Virus record (IMG/VR): IMGVR_UViG_3300045741_000080
Location: 1-41,863 of that record
Source: a virus
Length of the DNA stretch: 41,863 nucleotides
Reading direction: 5' to 3' (one strand)
The notes beneath the pieces are model-generated. The model was not told the DNA's origin. It ran no database searches and saw only the letters and a list, made by a program, of their open reading frames with translations. The position numbers and the translations under genes are program-made. Shown one piece after another: positions 15,925 through 22,369 of this stretch. Within the stretch, counting starts at the first letter, position 1. Every line of letters begins with the position of its first letter.

Positions 15925-16922
15925 TTGGTTTCCTCCCTTTTTATTCCTTTCTTTTCTTTGGTTTGATATAGTTCTTCCGATACTACCCCCGTGGTGCAGA
16001 TAGGTAAAAACCAACATGGGGATAGGTTATAGCAGGACCGTTTATTCTTCCAGAACCGATCACGTTTCATGGCATCGTGCATATCTTCGATTTGATAACG
16101 GTAAAAGTTGATGAGTTCAGGGTAGTTAAACTCGGAACGGTAATACCGCCGACCAAAGGTATGGGTCTTTTTATCGTAGCCTAGAAAGTAGTGAGATGGC
16201 CGGTAAACAATATCACGGTAAACCCGTTCTTCTAACTCGATTAATGTTTCAGATTCAAATTGCTTGGAGGATGAAGGTGCCGGTAGACGGGTGATTTCGT
16301 ATGATACATACTCGGCCTTCTCTTCGGCTAATAGATATGTCCCGGCTTGGTCATGGATGTTGAATAGTTTCTCATACCATGACGGATTGCCGGATAGTTT
16401 GACCTCAATGATGTAGTCTTCATACCAACGGTCAATATAGCCGATGAATTGGGAATCAAAGTTTGATAAATGGAACTCCCGTTGGCAGATTGCCCCATTG
16501 TCCGGGGTCTTATAATCCGAGTTAATTTCAAGGTCTTTGTACGCCCGCATCAGGGCGATTAGAATAGCTGCTTGTCGGTCATCAATGTAAATATCTTCCG
16601 GTAGATCGTACCGTTGTCCTAAATGATCATATTGATGAGAAATAAAACGGTCCCATATTTTACCTAGTTTAAGCGGAGAAGGTAGTTGGTCCGGTTTAGG
16701 TTCTATCCCCTTGATACGGGATAGCCAGAAAAACCGTCGGCATTTTACCCAATCCTCAATCGCTGAGTAAGATATACGGGGTAATTTGTGGTTACAGGCT
16801 TCTATACACCTGAATTGTGTTGGTTTAACACAAAACCCCGGCTCAGTGTCATCTATCGGGCGGATATAAGATACACATGGACTTCGCCCGTTATCTGGTT
16901 TGATACGTTGGTCGCATTGCAT
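15921..16922 (-). CDS. Cas4/RecB-like PD-(D/E)XK nuclease with Fe-S cluster
   Basis: A 333-residue nuclease. The core has ISYSAIEDWVKCRRFFW (50-66), D164 in FIGYIDRW, the catalytic strand IIEVKLSG (E173, K175) and Q192 in HDQAGTYLL, matching RecB-type motifs. C61 together with C297, C303 and C309 (CYNLSPCWFLPIC) are placed as in Cas4/AddB Fe-S nucleases, where one N-terminal and three C-terminal cysteines hold 4Fe-4S. The first 45 residues carry five further cysteines (C3, C16, C31, C39, C43), possibly a small extra zinc module. It would resect DNA ends for the ATPase encoded downstream with an ATGA overlap. GGGGAGG precedes the start. Confidence 0.83.
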   Translation of the reverse strand: MQCDQRIKPDNGRSPCVSYIRPIDDTEPGFCVKPTQFRCIEACNHKLPRISYSAIEDWVKCRRFFWLSRIKGIEPKPDQLPSPLKLGKIWDRFISHQYDHLGQRYDLPEDIYIDDRQAAILIALMRAYKDLEINSDYKTPDNGAICQREFHLSNFDSQFIGYIDRWYEDYIIEVKLSGNPSWYEKLFNIHDQAGTYLLAEEKAEYVSYEITRLPAPSSSKQFESETLIELEERVYRDIVYRPSHYFLGYDKKTHTFGRRYYRSEFNYPELINFYRYQIEDMHDAMKRDRFWKNKRSCYNLSPCWFLPICTTGVVSEELYQTKEKKGIKREETK

Positions 16923-16955
16923 TGGTTAAGTCCTCCCCTAAATGATATAGATTAA

Positions 16956-17414
16956 TCATATCGCTACCCACCCATTCCAATTCTGTTTAAGGGCCAAATC
17001 CAAACATTCCCCGTATCTCGATACCGGGCAATCCAGGTGCAGCTTGCACCGCCTGGGTTCCTCCGTGCCGACGATTCGTGAGCCGCAAGGTGCAGGGATA
17101 GCTTCAGACTCATCAACCAGTCCACGGCCCTTGTGTCGCCGATAGAGCGGATCTCCGTGACGCTTTACCCGGAGATAATGTTTGTTGCACATCCCCTCAG
17201 ATTTAACGGGTTCACCGCATTCCGCCCCGTTTTCCACAACGGGGCATTTGGGGCGATACCTTAAACTTCTTTCATCACCAGACGACCAATGATTATGGGC
17301 TTTTTGGGCCTCTTCCTGGGTTGCAAACCATTTCTCAAAGCGAATCCCCCGGATTACAACCACGGCCCGCCAGGGTTTATTGGGACGTTTTTGAGGTCGG
17401 TAGAATACTGACAT
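16956..17414 (-). CDS. AP2-like and zinc-binding DNA-binding protein
   Basis: A 152-residue protein. Residues 1-45 (PNKPWRAVVVIRGIRFEKWF, then TQEEAQKAHNHW) resemble an AP2-type three-stranded DNA-binding domain. The middle holds C-x6-C-x9-C-x2-H (CPVVENGAECGE...MCNKHYLRVKRHGDP), a zinc motif often linked to HNH endonucleases and phage regulators. No complete HNH active site is visible. It may be a degenerate homing endonuclease or a DNA-binding accessory protein. It is the first gene of the replication module. Confidence 0.6.
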   Translation of the reverse strand: MSVFYRPQKRPNKPWRAVVVIRGIRFEKWFATQEEAQKAHNHWSSGDERSLRYRPKCPVVENGAECGEPVKSEGMCNKHYLRVKRHGDPLYRRHKGRGLVDESEAIPAPCGSRIVGTEEPRRCKLHLDCPVSRYGECLDLALKQNWNGWVAI

Positions 17415-17441
17415 TGTTTTATTCCATTTCCTTTCATGTTA

Positions 17442-17648
17442 TTAATCCCGATAATATCTTTTTCTTAATTCTTTTAATTCTTCATAACCACATTCTTGCC
17501 TCATTGCCATATCCCATCGTTCACGAGGAGTATATGGAACTTCCTCACCACAACCAGGACATTTACTTTGATTGTCTAATATCGCACAACCGCAACAAGT
17601 TGTGAATAATGTGCTATTTGTCCGTGAAGAAAATTTTACAGATGCCAT
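17442..17648 (-). CDS. Small zinc-ribbon protein
   Basis: A 68-residue protein with CCGC (18-21) and CPGC (30-33) knuckles forming a zinc ribbon, followed by a charged helix (TPRERWDMAMRQECGYEELK). The ribosome site is very strong (GGAGGAGGTG). Partner and role are unknown; one of several tiny zinc proteins in this phage. Confidence 0.72.
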   Translation of the reverse strand: MASVKFSSRTNSTLFTTCCGCAILDNQSKCPGCGEEVPYTPRERWDMAMRQECGYEELKELRKRYYRD

Positions 17649-17763
17649 TTATCCGCACCTCCTCCCATTCCTTAAATAATTTCTCATATAAACAATAATC
17701 CAATGGCCAATTTCTACCCTCCTCATCCCCGCCTATTGTGAAAGTAAAAAGTTTAACCTGCAA
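17614..17763 (-). CDS. Possible small protein overlapping the HNH gene end
   Basis: An open frame from a TTG at 17763 (GGTGA just upstream) gives 49 residues with protein-like composition: QVKLFTFTIGGDEEGRNWPL, then an amphipathic helix YEKLFKEWEEVR. It overlaps the last 31 bases of the HNH endonuclease gene and the first 35 of the zinc-ribbon gene. There is no ATG or GTG start. It could be the remnant of a gene whose 5' end was removed when the HNH gene inserted, or a real small gene. Confidence 0.35.
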   Translation of the reverse strand: MQVKLFTFTIGGDEEGRNWPLDYCLYEKLFKEWEEVRINGICKIFFTDK

Positions 17764-18206
17764 AATTCACCAAATAATTTTTTTGCTACTAAATCATAGC
17801 AACGCGCGGCATCATCTTCTTTTTTAAATGTACCTATTTCTATATACTTACCGTCTTTTTTAATAGCCGCCCTCCAACGATTAGATTTTTTATGAAAATG
17901 GACACCCTTATATTTTGAAGTAGTATTTCTCCGAGGAAGTCTATTCATGTGGTTCTGTTGGTGGGTGACAAATCTAAGGTTTGCCTTTCGGTTGTTTAAC
18001 GGGTTGCCGTCTATGTGGTCAATTTCTAATCCGTTTAAATAACCCAACAAAAAATGGTGCAAATATTGTTTTCTGTCATGGACTGTTCTTGCTGCATAGA
18101 ATCTCCCCGTAGCTGATAAGAAAGCGTGCCACTTGTTGTTTTTACACCTTTCATAGTCTTCATCATCAATGTAAGCAACCTGACCTTGAGTCAATGACAA
18201 TTCCAT
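17733..18206 (-). CDS. HNH homing endonuclease with AP2 domain
   Basis: A 157-residue protein of the HNH plus AP2 type. The HNH core is YLHHFLLG (H50, H51) and IDHIDGNPLNNRKANLR (62-78); the C-terminal AP2-like domain spans about 96-146 (SKYKGVHFHKKSNRWRAAI...). It would nick or cut a specific site and promote its own spread. It is not inside an obvious intron and stands free between small genes. AAAGGAT lies ahead of the ATG. Its AT-rich composition relative to neighbours and the overlap with a frame lacking a proper start suggest recent insertion. Confidence 0.85.
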   Translation of the reverse strand: MELSLTQGQVAYIDDEDYERCKNNKWHAFLSATGRFYAARTVHDRKQYLHHFLLGYLNGLEIDHIDGNPLNNRKANLRFVTHQQNHMNRLPRRNTTSKYKGVHFHKKSNRWRAAIKKDGKYIEIGTFKKEDDAARCYDLVAKKLFGEFCRLNFLLSQ

Positions 18207-18279
18207 TTTTTATCCTTTCCCGCCTATTTGCCAAAGGCTACCGGGCGGGGTTCGGTGTCTGAGGTTGTTGTTCGCTAGG

Positions 18280-18474
18280 TTAGATTTTAAAGTGCCGCTT
18301 TAGTCTATTCAGGGCATCACTTATTCCACCCCTACTAACTTCTTTATCTGGAACCCAAAACAATACAACCATTTTTTCCGCTTCCTTATAGTTCTCTGGT
18401 TCAGATGCTAAAACTGCACTAAATATTTTTTGTGACCATTTCTTTTGTTCAAGAAGTTCTAAATTATAATCCAT
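18280..18474 (-). CDS. Small hypothetical protein
   Basis: A 64-residue charged protein (MDYNLELLEQKKWSQKIFSA...) ending in a basic helix, RLKRHFKI. GAAGG lies upstream of the ATG. Family not recognised. Confidence 0.55.
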   Translation of the reverse strand: MDYNLELLEQKKWSQKIFSAVLASEPENYKEAEKMVVLFWVPDKEVSRGGISDALNRLKRHFKI

Positions 18475-18477
18475 CTT

Positions 18478-18591
18478 TTATTTACCTTCCCACCACCGCT
18501 TTTCCCTAATCCCGGTCAGCAGGGCCATGAAAACCGTTCCCAGGGCAATGCCAACCATCATCCCTAAAAAGAAATAGAAGTATTCGTTCAT
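18478..18591 (-). CDS. Tiny membrane protein
   Basis: A 37-residue protein with one membrane helix (FFLGMMVGIALGTVFMALL) and a basic C-terminus (REKRWWEGK). Its ATG overlaps the TGA of the upstream gene (ATGA). It pairs with another single-helix protein next door; the two may act together in the inner membrane. Confidence 0.6.
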   Translation of the reverse strand: MNEYFYFFLGMMVGIALGTVFMALLTGIREKRWWEGK

Positions 18592-18809
18592 CGCCGCACC
18601 AATGCGACGATGACATGGATGGCGATATAAAGCCCAATCGAAGCGAGAAACCAACCGGCTATTTTGTTACCGATGGAGGCCTTTTGTTTAGGGGCAACTT
18701 CCTGCGGGTTACGGGCCAACTTTGATTCCCGGTCCTGCGCTCTGGCAATCAAACGCACCAAGTCAGACCCATCGATATCCTTTTGATTACCTAATTTTAG
18801 AGTCATCAT
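18588..18809 (-). CDS. Small protein with C-terminal membrane anchor
   Basis: A 73-residue protein. A charged N-terminal region (about 1-45) is followed by one membrane helix (IAGWFLASIGLYIAIHVIVA) and a VRR end. GGGAGG lies six bases before the double ATG at 18809, which decides the start over a longer open frame. Topology would be N-in with a short outer tail. Family not recognised. Confidence 0.62.
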   Translation of the reverse strand: MMTLKLGNQKDIDGSDLVRLIARAQDRESKLARNPQEVAPKQKASIGNKIAGWFLASIGLYIAIHVIVALVRR

Positions 18810-19056
18810 ATTTATCCTCCCAATCTTCCGACCATCCGTATCGGAGTGTCCTGGCGTGACGTTCCCAACACCAGTCAAGAAAAGGCTGGATACCATCATC
18901 TTTAGCGATATACCGTTTAGCCCACCGAGTGAACGTTTCCTCCTCCATCATGATCTCGTCCTCAAACCTCTCCCGTTCCAGTTCAAGTGCCTCCTTGTGG
19001 TCAAGGAGTTGCTGGTACGCCCACTCCAGGTTATACTCTGCTTGTCTCTCGGTCAT
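18787..19056 (-). CDS. Small acidic helical protein
   Basis: An 89-residue protein with a long charged helix (QQLLDHKEALELERERFEDE) and a Trp-rich C-terminal part (FLDWCWERHARTLRYGWSED). The ribosome site GGGAGGTG is strong. It overlaps the upstream gene by 26 bases and the downstream by 23. Family not recognised. Confidence 0.62.
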   Translation of the reverse strand: MTERQAEYNLEWAYQQLLDHKEALELERERFEDEIMMEEETFTRWAKRYIAKDDGIQPFLDWCWERHARTLRYGWSEDWEDKYDDSKIR

Positions 19057-19216
19057 CTGTTTTCACCTCCCTTATAAGTTCTAAGTCATCATCAAAAAAA
19101 AACCGGATCCCCTGTGGCAGCGAAATCCGGTATTCGCCTATAGCCTCTATGCCCTCTACATACCCCCGGCCTTCGGGGGTTAACACTTGGTCTCCTGGTT
19201 GGAATTGTTGTTTCAT
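19031..19216 (-). CDS. Small KOW/SH3-like protein
   Basis: A 61-residue protein whose body, FQPGDQVLTPEGRGYVEGIE and EYRISLP, reads like a small SH3/KOW barrel, with an acidic loop FFDDDLELI. The ribosome site is weak. It is the first gene after the 270-base gap that holds the plus-strand RNA candidate. Confidence 0.55.
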   Translation of the reverse strand: MKQQFQPGDQVLTPEGRGYVEGIEAIGEYRISLPQGIRFFFDDDLELIREVKTDDRETSRV

Positions 19217-19357
19217 GGCTCACATACTATCTAAGGAAGATTCATAATGCAAACCGAACTACAGGCAGTTATGGACGATTACAGGTGATTTTATGGTTGA
19301 ATTGGCTTTCTACCTGATTTGTTCGTAGAAAACTTAATTATTTTGATAGGGAGGGGA

Positions 19358-19471
19358 ACCCGGACGCCAGGGATCAACCTGGATTCTGCGGCCTCCGTTG
19401 GAGGGCAGGGGCTATTTGCCTACGTCCGGGTCATGGTTAAGTATCATTAAATTATCCTAATGATACTTTTT
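19358..19471 (+). ncRNA. Cloverleaf-like RNA with plus-strand terminator-type hairpin
   Basis: ACCCGGACG (19358-19366) pairs perfectly with CGTCCGGGT (19423-19431). Inside lie three hairpins: CCAGG/CCTGG (19367-19382), CCTCC/GGAGG with GTT loop (19392-19404) and GGCA/TGCC (19404-19420, sharing one base with the previous stem). The result is a 74-nt four-way junction. Ten bases on, GTATCATTA (19441-19449) and TAATGATAC (19458-19466) form a 9-bp hairpin followed by T5 (19467-19471) on the plus strand. Read on the minus strand no T tract follows. It is tRNA-sized, but no 7-base anticodon loop can be made on either strand. A plus-strand promoter is not clear. If transcribed, it would be the only plus-strand gene found. 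Confidence 0.5.
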
Positions 19472-19486
19472 GGGGTTAAAGTATAA

Positions 19487-19591
19487 TTATTTGCCTTTCT
19501 TCCCTGCTTTCTTCTTGTTTGTAGCTTTTCCCCCGGTCACTACTGGACCCATAACTTTCTTAGGTTTGGACCCCTTTTTCTTAGCTGGCAT
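19487..19591 (-). CDS. Tiny lysine-rich basic protein
   Basis: A 34-residue peptide, starting MPAKKKGSKPKK and ending KKKAGKKGK, about one third lysine. AGGAGG lies about ten bases before the ATG. An in-frame ATG 14 codons upstream has no good ribosome site. Such peptides often bind nucleic acid; no family is recognised. It ends 16 bases from the plus-strand terminator-type hairpin. Confidence 0.6.
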   Translation of the reverse strand: MPAKKKGSKPKKVMGPVVTGGKATNKKKAGKKGK

Positions 19592-19635
19592 ATTGGATTC
19601 ACCTCCTAACTCGACTCGAATTTTGGCTATCATCA

Positions 19636-19652
19636 GGCTACAACCTGTAGCC
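19636..19652 (-). other. Perfect hairpin in small intergenic gap
   Basis: GGCTACA-ACC-TGTAGCC, a 7-bp stem with 3-base loop just after the 79-residue gene. No T tract. Likely an mRNA-stabilising element at most. Confidence 0.45.
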
Positions 19653-19663
19653 GTTTATCAACT

Positions 19664-19903
19664 TCAAGACGCACAATGCTCATCATCAATAACCACACTG
19701 GTTTGCACAGGAGGCTTCACAGGAGACTCTACAACGAACGATCTCTGGCTACCCTTAGTGTTATCCTTCCCCAAAAGATGATGCAAAGACTGATTGCTCA
19801 ATATGACCATAGCCCGATTGATAATTTCAAGGGTGTAGCCGTTTTGATTGCAAAATTCTCGAAGTTTAAGGGCCACAGGGGCCGCAGATTTAGGCTTGAT
19901 CAT
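19664..19903 (-). CDS. Small hypothetical protein
   Basis: A 79-residue protein. A first helical part (VALKLREFCNQNGYTLEIIN) is followed by a Pro/Val/Ser-rich C-terminus. The ATG at 19903 overlaps the upstream TGA (ATGA), which argues for it over a TTG seven codons upstream. Family not recognised. Confidence 0.58.
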   Translation of the reverse strand: MIKPKSAAPVALKLREFCNQNGYTLEIINRAMVILSNQSLHHLLGKDNTKGSQRSFVVESPVKPPVQTSVVIDDEHCAS

Positions 19904-20127
19904 AGTATTAATCTCATTCTGCAATTAGGGTAATCACTATCTTCAGCCAATAATCTTATACTTTCCAATTCTCTCTCATGGGAAAATCCTAAATCTCTTT
20001 TATCTAATATATCTCTTAATTTATCGTATGCCTGTGATGGATTTTCGGCTAAAACATAAGCAATCCCCCCAGGGGCAGAAGTAACATTATATTTCATACC
20101 TTTACATTCTACTAAAAATAATTTCAT
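19900..20127 (-). CDS. Small hypothetical protein
   Basis: A 75-residue protein, MKLFLVECKGMKYNVTSAPG followed by AYVLAENPSQAYDKLRDILD, resembling a small alpha/beta fold in which a first strand is followed by a helix with the ENPSQAY segment. Its ATG overlaps the upstream TGA, and GGAGGAG precedes it. A family name is not recalled with certainty. Confidence 0.6.
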   Translation of the reverse strand: MKLFLVECKGMKYNVTSAPGGIAYVLAENPSQAYDKLRDILDKRDLGFSHERELESIRLLAEDSDYPNCRMRLIL

Positions 20128-20222
20128 CTCTCCTCCGGTTGTTCCAGCCTGCAAATATCGCAGGTCCAGACCCCATTAATCAGATTCATAGGATATCCGC
20201 AGTAATAGCATAGTGGGTTCAT
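20124..20222 (-). CDS. Tiny zinc-ribbon protein (32 aa)
   Basis: A 32-residue protein with CYYC (5-8) and CDIC (21-24), a minimal zinc ribbon. It is linked by ATGA overlaps to both the upstream methylase-like gene and the downstream gene, which strongly supports translation. Confidence 0.68.
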   Translation of the reverse strand: MNPLCYYCGYPMNLINGVWTCDICRLEQPEER

Positions 20223-20770
20223 CCCCATTGCCCTGCCATAGCGTCAGCTATGCCTTGGAATGTTCTGCTTCTTTCTTTCCATCTATTATTCGAGGGTGAC
20301 ATTTTATGTATTCTGTTTTCACGACCATCAACTATATTTGTTGGTTCGAGTAAAGGTAGATTTTTCAACCAAAGACAAGTTGCTTTTGTTTCCCCATGCC
20401 CAAATTGCCACGGTTGAATAATTTGGTCAGGTTTACGATAAAAACTAGACATTATGCTTACTGGATTTTCTATGGCTATTTTTTCTATTTTAGACTTTAC
20501 CAACTTCATAAAAAAATCTATACCTTGTTTCATCCTGCCATCTGTTCTTTTCTGGCTGAACCATCTTGCCCCGCTTACAGCTAAATGAGTACATGGTGGA
20601 TGAGCTATCATTAAATCCCATCCGTCATTTAATATCTTGGTTACATCCCCTTGTATATGATTTCCCGGTATTTCTGTAGGTAAAATATCACAACTCCAAG
20701 CGTCATGTCCTTTTGCTTTGAAAGCATCACGGACTATCCCGCTAAATTCACAGGCTACTAAAACTTTCAT
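20219..20770 (-). CDS. Cytosine-methylase-like protein (phage DNA methylase type)
   Basis: A 183-residue protein of a type common in phages and usually annotated DNA (cytosine) methyltransferase. It shows a SAM-site-like start, VLVACEFSGIVRDAFKAKGH, then DLMIAHPPCTHLA (Pro-Cys catalytic-type motif) and EKIAIENPVS (ENV/ENP motif). It is about half the length of a full C5 methyltransferase, and no target-recognition domain is visible. It may modify phage DNA with a partner or act on nucleotides. The ATG at 20770 overlaps the stop of the zinc-ribbon gene upstream, which decides it over the ATG at 20785. Confidence 0.75.
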   Translation of the reverse strand: MKVLVACEFSGIVRDAFKAKGHDAWSCDILPTEIPGNHIQGDVTKILNDGWDLMIAHPPCTHLAVSGARWFSQKRTDGRMKQGIDFFMKLVKSKIEKIAIENPVSIMSSFYRKPDQIIQPWQFGHGETKATCLWLKNLPLLEPTNIVDGRENRIHKMSPSNNRWKERSRTFQGIADAMAGQWG

Positions 20771-20898
20771 AGCGTATAATCCCAATCCTCTCCAGGGAAG
20801 AAAAAACGGTCACAAACCAAACAGCGGTGGAGGTTTGTCTCTTCGTCCTCCACAATAACATCGTCTGAACCGCAAATTGGACAGCGGATTTCAGGCAT
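20767..20898 (-). CDS. Tiny zinc-ribbon protein (43 aa)
   Basis: A 43-residue protein with CPIC (6-9) and CLVC (26-29), followed by an aromatic-acidic tail (FFFPGEDWDYTL). It starts inside the end of the previous small gene and ends in an ATGA overlap with the methylase-like gene, so it may be a subunit or cofactor of that enzyme. Confidence 0.7.
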   Translation of the reverse strand: MPEIRCPICGSDDVIVEDEETNLHRCLVCDRFFFPGEDWDYTL

Positions 20899-21016
20899 TA
20901 TCCTTTGCCTTATCCAGTGCTTTCCTTAGTAATTCGGGAAACTTCCTGGCTAATTGCAGGAGGAAGGCTGATTTTTCTAAAGCTGTGGATTGATTCCAGA
21001 CTTGAATAATCGTCAT
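20891..21016 (-). CDS. Tiny helical protein (41 aa)
   Basis: A 41-residue, mostly helical protein (TALEKSAFLLQLARKFPELL). GGAGG lies ten bases before this ATG; another ATG two bases further on in a different frame (21020) gives a less protein-like 36-residue product. The overlap with the next gene favours this reading. Confidence 0.5.
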   Translation of the reverse strand: MTIIQVWNQSTALEKSAFLLQLARKFPELLRKALDKAKDNA

Positions 21017-21038
21017 CCATAAAGGCCCTCCAATTTTA

Positions 21039-21179
21039 TTAAATACAGGTGTGCTTTTCCACACCCCTCATAGAATTATCCATGTATGGGCCGCTGTCCG
21101 GGGCCTTGTAAATGTGGTTGCACTCAGGGCAGGAAATCATCGCCACGAGTCTATCCCCTTCCTTCCTGAATTTGATCAC
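21039..21179 (-). CDS. Tiny zinc-binding protein (46 aa), GTG start
   Basis: A 46-residue protein with CPEC (17-20), H22 and a C-terminal HTC (H43, C45), a possible short zinc ribbon. The GTG start at 21179 has a GGGGGG stretch seven bases upstream; a later ATG would lose the first strand. Family not recognised. Confidence 0.55.
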   Translation of the reverse strand: MIKFRKEGDRLVAMISCPECNHIYKAPDSGPYMDNSMRGVEKHTCI

Positions 21180-21194
21180 GCATAGACCCCCCTA

Positions 21195-21587
21195 TTATCC
21201 AACAGTAGACGGTAATTCATAATGACCCGGATCTCTCTTTTTCTTCGGCCAGAAATATCCGCACTCCAAACCGATTCCCCGGCCTATCTCAGCGAGTTTT
21301 TTATATTTGGGAGATTCCCATACTACTTCATCTTGTTCATCAATAAAAAATACATCCCATGCTTCACCTTTTAAATGTCTTGAATCTCGAGTCCACGTGA
21401 CTATATTCCCCGGCCTACTGCGTCCCTGTTCGTATAACCAATCTTGATATTCCTGATCCCTAAGTGTTTGGCAAACCTTCCAATCGATCCCCCATACCAA
21501 ATCAGCATCGTAGGCATGGGCATGGAATCGGTGGAACCACGATTGGGCCTCCGGTGTTAGATCAGAGATGAGGCGGGAGTTAATCAT
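21195..21587 (-). CDS. Endolysin, M15/VanY-type peptidase
   Basis: A 130-residue peptidoglycan L-alanyl-D-glutamate endopeptidase type. The zinc motif is DSRHLKGEAWDVFF (H71, D78) and the third ligand with catalytic acid is GHYEL (H122, E124), after the QTLRDQEYQDWLYEQGRSRP segment. There is no signal peptide, so it needs a holin; two candidates lie upstream. It is the last gene of the lysis group and follows the i-spanin-like protein by one base. Confidence 0.88.
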   Translation of the reverse strand: MINSRLISDLTPEAQSWFHRFHAHAYDADLVWGIDWKVCQTLRDQEYQDWLYEQGRSRPGNIVTWTRDSRHLKGEAWDVFFIDEQDEVVWESPKYKKLAEIGRGIGLECGYFWPKKKRDPGHYELPSTVG

Positions 21588-21956
21588 CTACACACCCCGT
21601 TCCGCCTTCAATCTGGCGTTTTCCTTTTCCAACACTTCCACCCTAGCGATAAGCTCCTTCTTTTCCTTCTGCAACTGCTCAATTTGAAGGGTCATCAAAG
21701 TTTGGCAGGAGGTTGTTTCCTCCGCCTTTATCTTGAGTTCCTCAACGTCGATTCTCAGTTCGAGGCACTCCGCTTGCCACCGTTTTGCCTCCTCCTGCAT
21801 ACGACAGACCTGTGAAGCCGCAGCATCCTCGATAATTTTAGCCGCTTCCGCACGACCCTTCTTGCGGGTTGAAAACGCAACAATAATACCGGCTATGCCG
21901 GACCCCCCGGCAAATAGAGACAGCACCGTTAGAAAAGTGGAGGAATCAATGGTCAT
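21588..21956 (-). CDS. i-spanin-like membrane/coiled-coil protein
   Basis: A 122-residue protein with one N-terminal membrane helix (FLTVLSLFAGGSGIAGIIVA) followed by a coiled coil to the end (QIEQLQKEKKELIARVEVLE). This is the layout of an inner-membrane spanin. Its place next to the endolysin supports a lysis role. No embedded Rz1-like gene was found; the lipoprotein at 23579 could be the outer partner, but it is separated by several genes. The start at 21956 (ATG) is chosen over a TTG four codons upstream. Confidence 0.6.
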   Translation of the reverse strand: MTIDSSTFLTVLSLFAGGSGIAGIIVAFSTRKKGRAEAAKIIEDAAASQVCRMQEEAKRWQAECLELRIDVEELKIKAEETTSCQTLMTLQIEQLQKEKKELIARVEVLEKENARLKAERGV

Positions 21957-22254
21957 TTCTGCGTCCAATACGAATGATATTTGACAGCTTGGTAGAAAGC
22001 AAAATGAATAATGCGGGCCTCACTAAATAAAGGGTTATCTCTTGCGGTGTTAGAATGTCCTTCCAGTAGGTGTCAACGAGCAAAATGGTATAAATGATAA
22101 ATACCCATAAACCGGCCAAGGCATTTATCGCCATCATCCATTTGTCCAGCTTCCTGCCTTTAAAGAATAAAAAAGTGGAGTAGGAAACAATCGCAAAAGC
22201 CATTAATAAGTTCATCCACGCAATCATGTGAAATCCACCACTTTGAACGAGCAT
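21946..22254 (-). CDS. Membrane protein, holin candidate (three helices)
   Basis: A 102-residue protein with three probable membrane helices (AWMNLLMAFAIVSYSTFLFF, INALAGLWVFIIYTILLV, YLVRPALFILLSTKLSNI) and a basic end. Topology and position before the spanin-like gene fit a class I-type holin. It begins at the end of the previous small gene. Confidence 0.6.
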   Translation of the reverse strand: MLVQSGGFHMIAWMNLLMAFAIVSYSTFLFFKGRKLDKWMMAINALAGLWVFIIYTILLVDTYWKDILTPQEITLYLVRPALFILLSTKLSNIIRIGRRNDH

Positions 22255-22255
22255 A

Positions 22256-22369
22256 TCATTGTTTCTCTTTCTTATTCTTCCATTGCCAAAAAAGCTCTCT
22301 GATCACCTGGATCCAATATCCCAATCCATGCGCTCTACAAGGCCAACTTATTTCACAATAGGATTTCAA
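22256..22369 (-). CDS. Possible tiny protein in the lysis region
   Basis: A TTG-started frame gives 37 residues with an amphipathic, Trp-rich stretch (GYWIQVIRELFWQW) and a basic end (KNKKEKQ). It fills the gap exactly between the phosphoesterase and the holin-like gene. The frame is open much further upstream within the phosphoesterase gene, so it may be only a shadow; the tight fit favours a real peptide. Confidence 0.35.
   Translation of the reverse strand: MKSYCEISWPCRAHGLGYWIQVIRELFWQWKNKKEKQ

Noticed and set aside
19358-19431. tRNA gene
   Set aside because: Size, closing stem and arm number fit, and the minus strand shows a TA at positions 8-9, but the middle arm has only a 3-base loop and the T-loop is one base short; no anticodon can be placed on either strand.
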